Assembly: GCF_030272615.1 (NCBI RefSeq)
Contig: NC_081415.1
Location: 630,701,240-630,765,239 of the forward strand
Length of the DNA: 64,000 nt
Direction: 5' to 3'
Source of the DNA: Cryptomeria japonica
Taxonomy: Eukaryota > Streptophyta > Pinopsida > Cupressales > Cupressaceae
The position numbers and the translations under genes were made by a program. Shown here one piece after another: positions 44,935 to 56,774 of this stretch; position 1 is the first letter of the stretch, and every line of letters starts with the position of its first letter. The notes below the pieces were generated by a model. The model was not told the origin of the DNA, made no database searches, and was given only the letters and a program-made list of their open reading frames with translations.

Positions 44935-46753
44935 TTTGCTTCTTGTGATAGCATGAGCATGTTCTTGATTTTTTTTCTTTAACTACAATCACGTTTACCA
45001 TATTATCATATGTATGAGCGTAGTTTACCTTCGCTTTACCCTTACCATTGTTTGTAGTTGATGATTCACCTTTCTCATAGTTTGGAAGCAGAGTTTTAAA
45101 AGTTGTATGAGATTCATTTGTTGTATGTCCATCCACTGTTATTACTCCATTATCAATCATATCTTGTATGATATGTTTCAACTTCTGACAACTATCTGTA
45201 TGATGTCCCTTGTTTCGATGGAAATCGCAATACTGATTATCATTCCACCAAGGTGCTTTGATTTGAGGTTCATAGTTCCTTTCTTCTGGTAAAGTGATCA
45301 ATTTGTTTGCGAGAAGTGTCTTTAGTGCTAACCCAAGGGGTTCACCAATGTTTGTAAATTGTCTTCGAAAGAAAGTTTTGATAGTTGCTCTTTGGTGATT
45401 GTTGTTTTGCTGAGCCGCTGTTGAGTGAGTGGATAAATTAAAAATTGATTGTTTTGGTTTCACATTGTTGTTATCCACTATTCCATCATTGATGACATTT
45501 CAATTTCTATTCCAAAACTTTGGTTTATCATTGTGATTGGTGTTATTGTTGTCGTTAGGAGGATGACTTCCTTCTTTGTATATTTTTAATTCACCTTTCT
45601 TTATCATGGCTTCCTCCATTCCGATTCCATTATCAACTATTTTTCTGAAACTTTGTTTTCCTTGCATTTTTAAGTAATAACTCATTTGATCATTTAAGTT
45701 ATCGATGAATATGTCCATTTTTTCATATTCTAGCATTGTACGAGGATACCGTGAGGCTAACTGTCTCCATCATTGTAAAAATGTCATGAAAGGTTCTCCA
45801 ACCTTTTGTTTGGCGTTACATAGGTCTAGCATTGTTACTTCATGTTGTATGTTGTAAGAGTATTGTGAAACAAACTTATCTACCAATTCTGAAAATGATC
45901 TGATTCCAGGTGGAAGTTTGGAGAGCCATTCCATAGCTAGTCTACTTAAGCTTTTTGGAAATAATCTCATTAAGTAGGTATCCTCATGTGAAAACTCCAT
46001 ACTCATTGTGCAAAATTCTCGTATATGATCTTGAGGGTCAGTGCTTCCATCATATTTTTTGTATCTAGGAGTTTCAAAACCTATAGGAAATGGTCTCATG
46101 TTTAGGTTTTTGTCGAATGGATAAGGACAGATTTCCTGAAGTGAGTATCGTCTAACATTTCCTCTTTGCATATCTTAAATTTGTGTTTGCATTGCTTGTA
46201 GTTGTTGTGTGAGAGTTGTGATACGATTATCAAAATGATTTGTTCTTGCATGACCATGATTTTGTATTCTAGGAGGATCTAGATCTCTTCTGGTGTCATC
46301 TCTAGTTTTTCTTGTATCTTCATTGGATTAAATGTTATTCAAAATTTCTACTTCATCTCTTTTGGGTATGAAAGTTTCTTCATTGGTTCTGGTGTTATTA
46401 GGAATTCATGTGTCATTCATGTGGAAACCAAAAATATCTTCATATTGTTTGTTATTAGGGGGAGGATCACTTTTCTTTTGTGTCAATTTGTTCACATCAA
46501 AATCTTGGGGGAGTGTAGCACCAGATTTGGCTAACATTAGGAAATATTTTTCTTTTTCTTCTTCCAACAATTTCTGCATAAATTTGTCAAATTGAGGATC
46601 CTTTTTGATGTCTCTGATGTTTTGTTCTATTATTTCTCCTTCAACTTGTATTTCATATTCCTGTTCCATGACTATATGCTCTTCAATTGTTTTCAATGTT
46701 TTGATTTCTGTCTTTGTGATTCTTCGTCTTTGAGCTCTAGTTAGAACGGGCAT
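44935..46753 (-). pseudogene. Element B Gag
   Basis: The likely start is ATG at 46751-46753 (MPVLTRAQRRR), a start style common in Tat Gag. Next come a charged N-terminal part, then the Gag core (PYPFDKNLNMRPFPIGFE; YDGSTDPQDHIREFCTMSME; LAMEWLSKLPPGIRSF) and a knuckle of the CxxHx4Hx4C type (CDFHRNKGHHTDSC near 45190-45230). Breaks: a stop near 46170, TGA at about 45767 after MTFLQ, another stop at about 45499, and a frame change near 44990. Confidence 0.85.
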
Positions 46754-48822
46754 ACACGTGTGTTAGATATTGTGCTAGAATTCAATTGTCCAAAAGTTGT
46801 TTTGGGTAAGCAATCAATTGTCAAGGTAGATATGCTAGAATGATATAAAATGAAAAGATGATTCAAGTGTTTAAAAGTTTGCAAGTTTTTCGATCTTTGG
46901 TTTTGGAGTGCAATGATGGTGATTTGATAAAAACCAAGTCCAGTAGGAACGATATATCCTACGATGTGGGACAAGATTGTCCTAACCAAACATTTTAGTT
47001 TCATGATAAACGATGATTGATCCCAATGAGAAACTATGTTTGAGTGATTAGTTTACCAAAGAGGGTGATAATGCACTTTGAGATGTTTAGATCTTGAACT
47101 TGTTAAGGGCGAGCACTTTGAAAATCTTAAGGTGTTTATGTTCTAAAGTTTGATTTTGACGGATGATAACTTGACCAAGAAAACCAAGAAGACAATTTAA
47201 GCACAAAACAACAGATAACAAATGTTTATGAATACTGCAAATTGATCAAACAAAATGACAGACCTAAAAAAGTCATACAAAGCAGCAATTCTGGACTGGT
47301 AAACACAGAGACTTGTATGACAATAGTTCATGAACCATACAACAAAATATACAATACCAGACGATAAAACAAAAATTTCTTTTGAAAGAGCAGAGAATCG
47401 TACAACAAAACAGATATCTCATATGACAGATCACCTGACTCGTACGACAGAGAACAGGACAATTAAAAATATGTTTGTTTTTGTCGGATTTGATTAGTGA
47501 ATTTTGGTGTTTTGCTTATGTTTTCCAGATTTAGATGTCTAATTTTTTTTTCAATTTAGGGATGAATACACAACAAACACATGATGTGATAAGTGACTCC
47601 AAGCAAGCTAAACCCTAAGGAAGTTGGCTAAGAATGAAAACCTTTGCTTGCAAGCTTAGGTACACACCTAATAGCTAATCAGAATACAGCCGCTGAGTCT
47701 CACACAATGGATTCTCAACGCCGTATTATCCAACTCCAAACACTAATGGGGGCACGATATGGCAAGTATCTTGGGAGAGTTACTATCTCTCTTGCACAAA
47801 GATTATCACCCTTTTGGAGGTGAATGGGGTAGCTTCTATTTTAACCGGTACTAGTAAGGGATCCGTTCGACGCATCGGGGTATAAAATCAATTAAGAGGT
47901 CTCCCAGCCTTGAAAACCAAGGTTTGATATACCCGAAGGTATAGAGGAGAGCTATTCCCGAGCACTATCATTGACTTGATTTTCATCAAATCATGTTTAT
48001 TTTATAGTGGGTTGGATTACTTGGCGTTAGCCGTTCCCACTTAGGTCATTCCCCTCACACCGGTCGTAATGGCTTTAAGAGTTTTTAAGCTCCTTGGGAG
48101 GGCATGCCTACTAAAGAAATGCACTAATGAAAGTAAAAGTTGAGTCTAGCTTTCTGATCACCTAAGAAAGGTGAGAGCATACTCGTCTATCATCAAAGAC
48201 ACGAAATACATGATGGTTCATTTCCCTTAGCAAAATTGAAGTGTGCCTAGAACACTTAAATGAATACACAAAGTTTAGTCAAATTCATAGGCAACCTGCA
48301 AAATAAATTTGTTAGTAGTCTTGATTGTGTTTTTGAAATTAGTCTTTGACAAGCGTATCTTTGACAACATCCTGCAAAACTTGTTAGGCTGCAAAAAAAT
48401 CTCATAAACAGGTCAGGATTAGTGTTAATAAATGATCAAATTCAGCATGAAAATCCTAAAAATCATAGTCCGTTTGAAGACACAAATGCAGAGATTCGCA
48501 CTTCATTATTTATGAAATCAAATGACACAGCTTTAAACTTCATATAGAAACCAAAATAGACTCGTATGACATAGAATTTAGCGGCCAAAAATTCATACGA
48601 CATAAATTTATCTCTCGTACGACATTGAAAATGAGTTCGTATGATATGCATTTATATCTCATATGACATGGCAAATGAGCTTGTACGACATAGGATTAGG
48701 CTTCACCCCAGACTAAAAGGAAGTTCGTACGAGTTGGAAAATCAACTCATACGACATTTTGAATCAAGTCTGGCAGAGATGAAGTTTTGTTGAAGCTTGA
48801 GAGGCCAAAAATGATGATTCCT
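46754..48822 (-). other. Leader of element B
   Basis: About 2 kb between the primer site and Gag. No gene is supported; the 87-codon frame at 46741-47004 has no recognisable content. Many copies of a TCGTACGACA-like word cluster at 47300-47460 and 48560-48760. Confidence 0.6.
47300..48770. repeat. Dispersed TCGTACGACA-like words in the B leader
   Basis: About twelve variants of (T/C)TCGTA(C/T)GACA or TCATATGACA occur, for example at about 47310, 47400, 47417, 47432, 48561, 48595, 48617, 48641, 48657, 48676, 48726 and 48746. Their cores CGTACG and CATATG are self-complementary. Spacing in the second cluster is about 18-35 bases. Confidence 0.7.
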
Positions 48823-48840
48823 GCCCCACGGTGGGTGCCA
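48823..48840 (-). promoter_or_regulatory. Primer binding site of element B
   Basis: On the minus strand, three bases after the LTR end ACATGACA, comes TGGCACCCACCGTGGGGC. This is close to the TGGCGCCCACCGTGGGGC site common in plant Tat/Ogre-like elements. Confidence 0.8.
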
Positions 48841-48843
48841 AAA

Positions 48844-49879
48844 TGTCATGTATGTGAAGTGTACCTGTTATACCTGCAGCTGCAACACAAAACACTCAAT
48901 AAATAATTACAAGCAATGGTTAAAAAATTAATCAACGAAAGATAAAACCATAGTTAATCAATCTATTGCCTCCTAGTAAATGCGAGTATGAATTTTGCTC
49001 TCAGATCTGGTTATGCAAATTCCAGTGACTTGACTACACTTAAATGGAGGATTTAAATGGTGAAGATGCATAAGCTAGCAATGATAAGATTATTAAGCTA
49101 CATGATTTCATGATTATTCTAGAAAATAAGCTAGAATGAAGATGCAATTAAGCTAAAATTGAACATGATAACAATGCTAAGAATGATTTGCTAAGAGCTA
49201 TATGCCTATAGTAACAATGCTTGAATGAAAAATGAGATGGGTTGAATATGATCCTTTAAGCTCCAAAATGAGGTCTATTTATAGGATTTTCCAAGGCTAG
49301 GGGTGAGGTGGCATGAATCAACGGTCGATATTTGATCTGAAGATATCAATGGTTAAATTGGAGGTGGGTTGAGAAGAGGTTGGATGAAAGGGGACAGTTG
49401 GTGGTAGGTAGGAGAAGGGGTTGGATGAAAGGGAACATTGTCATCTCCATGGTGACAAGTGTCAAGAAGCGTCTAGAAGAGGTTAGATGAAAGGGAACAC
49501 TTAGTGACAAGTGTCACAAAGCTTTTCTCATGAGAGGGCAAAGTGTTCAAGGAAAGGGAACATGGTGGTTAGGAGTTAGGAGAATTTGAATTTAAAAATT
49601 CAAATAATAGGAAAAAGCTAATTCATTTCAACAACTCATGAATTTGATTTGTTTTAATTAATTAGGAGATTTAGAAGAAATGAATTTGATGGGGGGAATT
49701 AATTAATTAAAGGGGATTATGAAATGAACCTATTAAATAAATCCTTAGATTTATTAATAAGTAGATGAAAGGGGAAATTTAATCAAATTGTTGATGAATT
49801 CAATTAAATTGGGGAGAGGGATTAATTAAATAATTGCTTATTAAATTAATTATCTTCAGACCATTTTTAGGTGTATACA
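48844..49879 (-). repeat. 5' LTR of element B (1036 bp, intact)
   Basis: It starts TGTCATGTATGTG, ends GGTGTATACA and is followed by the target duplication CTAGG (49880-49884). It aligns with 17231-18200 plus 37728-37805. It shows where element C cut the partner. Confidence 0.93.
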
Positions 49880-49899
49880 CTAGGCTTACTCCTGGAAGA

Positions 49900-51354
49900 C
49901 TAAAACAGATAAGAATAAAGCTCTCTCATCTTCACTGCATCCTCCCATGTCATCGAGGTCTCATCATTTGGGTCCCATAGGACCCTTACCTGGTCGATGG
50001 TACGACCCCTGAGGGTCAAATCTTGATGCTGAAGAATGCACACGGGCTCCATGGAAAGTTGTCCATCCTCGACCTGCAAAGTGTTCCAATCAAGAACATG
50101 GATCACATCAGGATGATAAGGTCTAAGAACAAAAATAGGAAAAACATCATGGATGCGGGATAGGCTCAGCGGCAAGGCAAGATGGTAGGCAACATGTCCT
50201 ATCCTCTCAAGAATCTCAAAAAGGCCAACAAAACGAGGTGCCAACTTAGAACCCTTTCCATAACGGATCAGACTCTTTTGCGGAAGCACTCTCAAGAACA
50301 CACGGTCGCCAACAAAAAACTAATGATCCACTCTATGAGCATCGACATACTTCTTCTGCCTATCCTGAGTAGCTACCAAATGCCCATGAATATTCTCAAC
50401 CTACTGCTCCATCTCTTGAAGCACATCTGGTCATAAAAGCACCCTATCCTCTAACCGATCCCAACTCAAAGGAGTAGGGCAAGGATGACCTTACATTGCC
50501 TGGAAGGGAGACATGCCTATGGAGCTGTGATATCCATTGTTATAAGCAAACTCCACAAGGCATAGATATTCCTCTCAGCGTGACTGTTGGTCCATAATGT
50601 ACATGTGAAGCATGTCCTCCAAGACCTGATTCACATGCTTGATCTGATCGTCGGTCTCTAGGTGATAATTTGAACTGAAGTTCAACTGGGTCCCCAAAGC
50701 ATGCTGAAGTGAGGTCCACAATACTGAAGTAAAGACAAGATCTCTATCAGAAATGATTCGCCTAGGAATCCCATGCAACCTCACCACATCTTCCAAGAAA
50801 ACTCATGCCACCACTACTATTGTATAGGAAGATTTAATATGAACAAAATGAGAAACTTTGGTCAATCTATCAACAATGACCATGATGGCATCATGACGAC
50901 GCGAAGAAACAGGCAATCCCACTATGAAATCCATGGAAATAATATCCCATTTCCAATCCGGTACCAAATTAGGCTGTAAAAGCCTTGCAGGGTGCTGATG
51001 CTCCGCTTTTACCTGCTGACATTCTAAACACTTTGACACAAAATCAGCAATGTCACGTTTCATACTAGCCCAATGATATATCTGTCTAAGATCTACGTGC
51101 ATCTCCTTGACACCAGGGTGTGCCGAATAAGGTGCATGATGGACCTTAGTCATGATCAAAATATGAAGTCCATCCAAAGGAGGTACATAGATCCATCCAA
51201 GATGTCGAAGAAGACCATCCGCCTCAAGGTTATATCCAGAATATCTACCCTCTAATGTCCTTTCGGTCTCCGTCATGAGTCTAACATCCTGATACCAGGT
51301 GTCTAAAGGAAGAATCCCAAGAATTCTGTCTCTCAAGTCCACCCCAAGGGACAA
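49900..51354 (-). pseudogene. Element A integrase with chromodomain-like C-terminus
   Basis: Visible parts on the minus strand: HHCC (HHAPYSAHPGVKEMH; CLECQQVKAEH), core DIISMDFIVGLP and RRIISDRDLVFTS with the first two catalytic Asp, then HLETDDQIKHVNQVLEDML. At the catalytic Glu position this segment has Lys. The C-terminal piece (49900-50301) has a KLAPRFVGLFEILERIG module and a WDPNDETSMTWEDAVKMREL end like the chromodomain of chromoviruses. Stops and frame changes occur near 50302-50574 and 50797. The gene is inactive. It ends about 20 bases before the CTAGG where B is inserted. Confidence 0.83.
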
Positions 51355-51399
51355 TGTTGCAACCTCATGTCACCTATGACTCAAAGCATCTACCACTAC

Positions 51400-52687
51400 A
51401 TTATCTTTCCCCTAAATATATCAAACCTCAAAATCATACTCACTAAGGAATTCCATCCATCTTCGCTATCAAGCATTCAAGTTCGGCTGCGTGAAAATAT
51501 AATGCAAACTACAGTGATCACTATGCAGCTCAAACCGACACCTCAATTGAAAATGTCGCCACCTAACCAAAGAATGAACTATAGCTGCCAACTCCAAGTT
51601 ATGAACTGGATAGTTCATCTCGTGGTCCTTGAGTTTGCTAGACTCATAGGCTACCACACGACCATCCTGCATAAGAACTGCTCCTATACCTTCTAAAGAG
51701 GCATCCGTGCAAACCCTAAAATCTCTAGATGGATCAGGAACTGCCAAAATTAGAGCACTAACAAGGAGTTCCTTCAAGGTACGAAAAGATGACTCGCACT
51801 GCTCTAACCAAACAAACTTCTTCCCTTTCCTCTAAAGAGAAGTGATCGGGTGATCTATCCGAGAAAAAACTCTGAACAAAGAGATGGTAATATCCGGCCA
51901 AACCCATAAAGCTCCGAACCTTAGAAACATTGGTTGATGCTGGCCAATCTACAATGGCTTGGATCTTAGAAGGATTCATAGATACACCTTCTCTCGAAAC
52001 TACATAACCAAGATAGTTCACCTCTGACTGAAAGAAATCACACTTCGCCAAGTTGGCATAAAGCTGATTCTCCCTCAAGCACTGCAATACCTATCACAAG
52101 TGGCTCTCATGCTCTTCCATAGATCTAGAATAAATCAAAATGTCATCCAAGAACACAAGGACAAAATGATCAAGGTAGGTGTGGAAAACCCCATTCATGA
52201 GGCTCATGAAAACTGAAGGTGTGTTCGTCAACCCAAATGGCACCACTGTGAACTCATAGTGACAATAACGGGTACAAAAAGATGTTATATGAATGTCTAC
52301 ATCATGAATGTGCAACTGATGATACCCAGACTTCAGATCAATCTTAGATAACACCTTGGCTCCCTTTACCTAATCAAAAATATCATCTATTTGAGGCAAT
52401 GGATATCGATTCCTGATTGTTACCTTATTCAACTGTCGGTAATCAATGCATAACTGAAGAGAACCATCCTTCTTCTTAATGAAGATAACTGGCCCACCCC
52501 AAGGAGAAACAATAGGATGAATGAACCCCTTGGCCATCAATTCCTCCATCTGCAGCTTCAACTCACTCAACTCTTGAGTAGTCATTTGATATGGTGCTCT
52601 CAAAATAGGTTTCGCACCAAGAACCAAGTCAATGCGAAAGTCTATGTCCCGCTTCGGGGGCATACTAGGAATATCCATAGGAAACAC
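51400..52687 (-). pseudogene. Element A reverse transcriptase and RNase H
   Basis: RT pieces in order: [75 protein letters not shown] (active Asp pair kept), LGYVVSREGVSM and FMGLAGYYHLFV. RNase H follows: VCTDASLEGIGAVLMQDGR, LELAAIVHSLVRWRHF and SDH, with catalytic residues present. Stops fall at about 52093, 52355-52369 and 51840, with a frame change near 51780. It has a single RNase H only, unlike B and C. Confidence 0.88.
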
Positions 52688-52732
52688 ATCAGCATACTCT
52701 TAGAGAATAGGGTGACCATGAATAGCGATTTC

Positions 52733-54587
52733 TCAACTCTCTTCCTCATCCACATCCTCAAGAGAAACTGCAAAAAGTTGACACCCTCGACGCATACACT
52801 GCTTAAGTTGCATAGCAGAAATCATATGTAAGGATATCGATCTTTGAACCCCAACGATCCCCACTTTCCTGTCATGATCATCTAAACACTCCACTACCTT
52901 CTGACGAAAGTCTAAACAAACACTATGAGATGCTAACCAATCCATCCCCAACATAACTCCATAAGAGCCCAAAGGAATGACTTGAAGCTCAACTGAAGTA
53001 ACAAAGGGTCCTAGGTCCAACTCACAACTGGGAATGAGGGAATCTACAGACACACACAAACCAGTAGCCAACTCTACTTGCCACCTATCCACCTACCTAG
53101 CAGACGTGAGCCTGCACTGTTCTACAATGGAGGAAGAAATAAAAGAATCAGAAGCACCAGAGTCAAAAAGTACAGAGATAAGAATACCACCCAACACACC
53201 TGCAGTCTCGATCATTGTACCCTGGTGCTCATCTTGGCGGTCATCAACCGCCACAAACACTCTATGGGATCTACCTGCATCCCCCACTATCAGCTTCGAC
53301 GTTGTTGGTCTCTAATTACTTGTCGAATGAGAATGCTGAGGACACTGAGCGACTATGTGGCCAAACTGACCACAGGAGAAACAATCTCTCCTACTAGGTC
53401 CTCTACCTCCAAATGGCCCACTGGACTATTAGAAACTTCCCCTACTAGGGGCCTATGATGCACCCTAAGAGGACTGTCCTGGAAAACTCTCCCTACTCCT
53501 CTGCCAATTCCTATTCTTCTTAGGATGAGAGTTGCCACCCTGCTAGCCCTGAAACTGCTTCGGCCTCGGCTGAAAACTCTGATGTTGCTGCCCACCCTTA
53601 GCGGGTGCTTGAAAAATCCTAAAAGGTGCAACAGTTTGGGACTGATTCCCTCCAACTCTGGAACCACTGTAAGGTACATTCCCAATCTACACTCTAGACT
53701 GACCACCATGAGTACGACCAAGATTCTTCTCTACCAGCCTGGCTTTCGCCATGACTATCTCTACTGAAACAGACTCAAACACTCTCACTCCTCCATTTAT
53801 GCAGTCATTTAGACCTCTCAATAAGTGCTAGACTAACATCCCCTCATCATTCCCAATACCAACATATTGTTTGAGCTCATAAAACCTATGCTCAAACTGA
53901 TCCACATAGATGCCGAACTAGCGTAATGCATAAAACTCATATGTCTGAGACTGTCTCCACTGAGCTGAGAGAAAGCATGCCCTAAATATCTCCTGGAAAA
54001 TATCCCAAGACACAGTGCTAATGCTTAAACCGATCCTTTCTTCCTCCAACTGCCACCAAATAGAAGCAAACCTCTTGAGATGCATGATGGCACATCTCAC
54101 CTTGCTGTTACTGCTATACGGATGCATGGAAAAACACCTATCCAAATTAATCAACCAAGTCTCTGCATCAAGACTGGTACCCAAACCATCAAAGGAAAGA
54201 GGATGAGATCTCATCAAATCTCTCATGTGCCCTAAAGTAACCGAATCCTGGTCCGCTGGGACCTCTCTCCTCCTGGGAGACCTCTCTCTCCCTCTCCTCA
54301 AGATTCTACTAGTGCGACTCTGCCATCTGAGCATGGATAGGCTGTTCGGCCTCAAGTCTAGGGCCTAGTCTGGCTAACACCTCTTGGAACATCTGACTCG
54401 TCTCTTCCCTTTTGGGAACCTTCTCTACTGCATGTTGCTCATTCTGATGCACAAACTGATCCTGTTCTACATTAACATGAGTGGGCTGTGGGGAAGGACT
54501 ATGATGACCTGAACCTTAGCCGTGTCCCCCACGTCTACCTCGATTGCAGCCACCACAATGACCTCCACCTTTGGATTTCCTAGCCAT
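52733..54587 (-). pseudogene. Element A Gag and protease
   Basis: The start is ATG at 54585-54587 (MARKSKGGGHCGGCNRGRRG); a stop follows 23 codons later. The Gag core is at 53918-54355 (DAETWLINLDRCF; ASIWWQLEEER; FQEIFRACF). A complete CCHC knuckle, CFSCGQFGHIVAQC, is at about 53346-53387. The protease has LFDSGASDSFIS (active site intact, near 53140-53180) and GVMLGMDWLASHSV (near 52920). At least five stops or shifts separate the blocks. Gag lies directly behind the primer site with a leader of about 140 bases. Confidence 0.85.
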
Positions 54588-54726
54588 AATCCTAACACTA
54601 CACAAGAGAAAAAGGTTTAGATCTACAACAAGGATACTGACAAGGGAAACACAAACACTAAGACCTAATCAAAAGGTCAAGCTGAATGGGCTCAATTTAA
54701 AACCAGAGTACCCAGTGTTGAAACAT

Positions 54727-54740
54727 GAGCTTTGATACCA
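54727..54740 (-). promoter_or_regulatory. Primer binding site of element A (initiator Met tRNA type)
   Basis: On the minus strand the LTR end GCATTACA is followed after two bases by TGGTATCAAAGCTC. TGGTATCAGAGC is the complement of the plant initiator methionine tRNA 3' end, so one mismatch is present. Confidence 0.88.
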
Positions 54741-54742
54741 AA

Positions 54743-56727
54743 TGTAATGCCTCGCTAAAAACCCTAAAGGAAAAACCATACAAACTAACCAACTACGGGT
54801 GAAATAATTTTTTTTAAAATTTTTTTATTCCACATAAAGTGCTTTAATTACTACATTGCACGTTTATTACACAAGTGAAAGTCTAACACAAAGAATTCCT
54901 AAAGGGTTACCAATGAAAAATAATTCGAAAGGTTAAATTTCATTATTAAGGTTAATCCAATTATCCATCATTACCTATTGAACACAAATAAATCATATTC
55001 ATACAATAGATTTCATCATTGGAAGATTGAAAGTAATACGATTTTTTTTTTCAAGAAAGCATTTGCACACTGAATAAAAATAATTGATATAATAAACATC
55101 CAAATGAACAAAGATTACATTAATCAACTATTACATGGCTTCCAATAATACATATGAAATTACATTTTTACCAAATGCCAAGGTAACATAATCCACTGAT
55201 ACAAATGACCACGTAGGTCTCAAAGGTACAAAAATCTCCAACATGAGATGAACCAAGAATCACGAACCACGGAAATATTTGTGAAACCAATCCTCGCATG
55301 AAGGCACAAACATAAACATTCGATGGGAAGTGACACTACCACCTGACCATGAGATCCCCAAATGGAACCACCCCACTGTGCTAGGAGATAACACAAGACC
55401 CTCAAGTAAGCACAAGAAAAACATGGTCGACAATACAAGTGTGACTCCACAATACTCCAGGTGAACTCGACATCAGAATACACTAGTGACCCTAAAGAGA
55501 GAGTGTCATCGCATAACTTGTGATGGTTACCCTAGGTAGGCCTCCATAGGTCCCGACCCCCAACCTGAGTTATCCTGGTAACCTTTCTCGAACCCCTGGT
55601 TCCATCCAAGTCTCATGCGGACCCTACCAACCCTTCGTGAAGACAAAGTGGTCGTTTTGCCATTCCAAGCCTTCCCACTACATCTTGAGTCTATACGAGC
55701 ACTCAGCCATGTGTGGGGTACAATATCTTGCTTAATGTTTAGAACTACCCACCCCCTAATCAATAATTAGGTTATCACTTATTAACTCACTTTCGAGGGG
55801 TTATCCAACCATTCACTTAGGGCATGGCCCCCGCTCGAAGGCCACTCTCCCATAGGACACTATAAAATCTCGGTCTGTCTACAAGAACCCTATGGTGATA
55901 CTGATAGCCATATAACTAGTACAAAACACAGGTGACGAAAACACAATCTTACTAACCCTTGGTTAACCATATGGAACATAACACAACATGGTTTACATCA
56001 ACAAAGTTATAAGGACAATACCTGATCAAGAGGGTACAACAACCACTACAACATGATGACTAAACATTTACAAGAATTGCAACGGAATCAAGCTCTTTGC
56101 TAAGAAATACCAAATTCACTAAAGATCATAATTCAAACAATCTTTTGAAAATAATAAAATCATTATATACTTGCAAATCAATATTGAAGAATTAAGAAAA
56201 CACAACCACTCACTTTTAAGGAAATTCGAAGCCGTCATTAATCTAATAAGGCTAGAATTTAAACTAACCTCAAATTACCAATTTCCCCCTTTTTTTTGAA
56301 CAAGTAAAAAAAATCATGATACTCAACGAAATAAAACATCCCATATTAAAATAATACATTTTTCACATAAACATCATTTTATTTAATATCCCAAATAATA
56401 CAATTTCTAAAAATAATAAAAATCACATTAAATATATATAATAATATAAATATACATATATATTTATATATTCTTTGAATATATACTTATATACACATAT
56501 CATATTATGTATATATACCATATCTAAAAATTAGCTTAATTTGCGGATAAATCTAATTTACTAACAACAATCATAAAGAAAAAATACATTTATAATAATA
56601 TATATATATATGCATACATATATATACATACATACATATATATACATATGTATATATACATATCTATACATATACATATATATATATACATATACATATA
56701 TATACATATACATATACATATATGTAT

Positions 56728-56774
<47 letters not shown>

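Larger units (their letters stand above)
17231..49879 (-). mobile_element. Element B: Tat-type Ty3/gypsy element, TSD CTAGG
   Basis: The LTRs start TGTC(G/A)T and end GGTGTATACA. The right one (48844-49879) is whole. The left one (17231-18200 plus 37728-37805) is split by element C. CTAGG flanks both sides (17226-17230 and 49880-49884). The minus-strand order is primer site 48823-48840, leader, gag, protease, RT, RNase H, second RNase H, integrase, 3' region, polypurine tract. Net length without C is about 13.1 kb. The second RNase H after the first, and the CxxHx4Hx4C knuckle, are typical of the Tat lineage. Confidence 0.93.
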
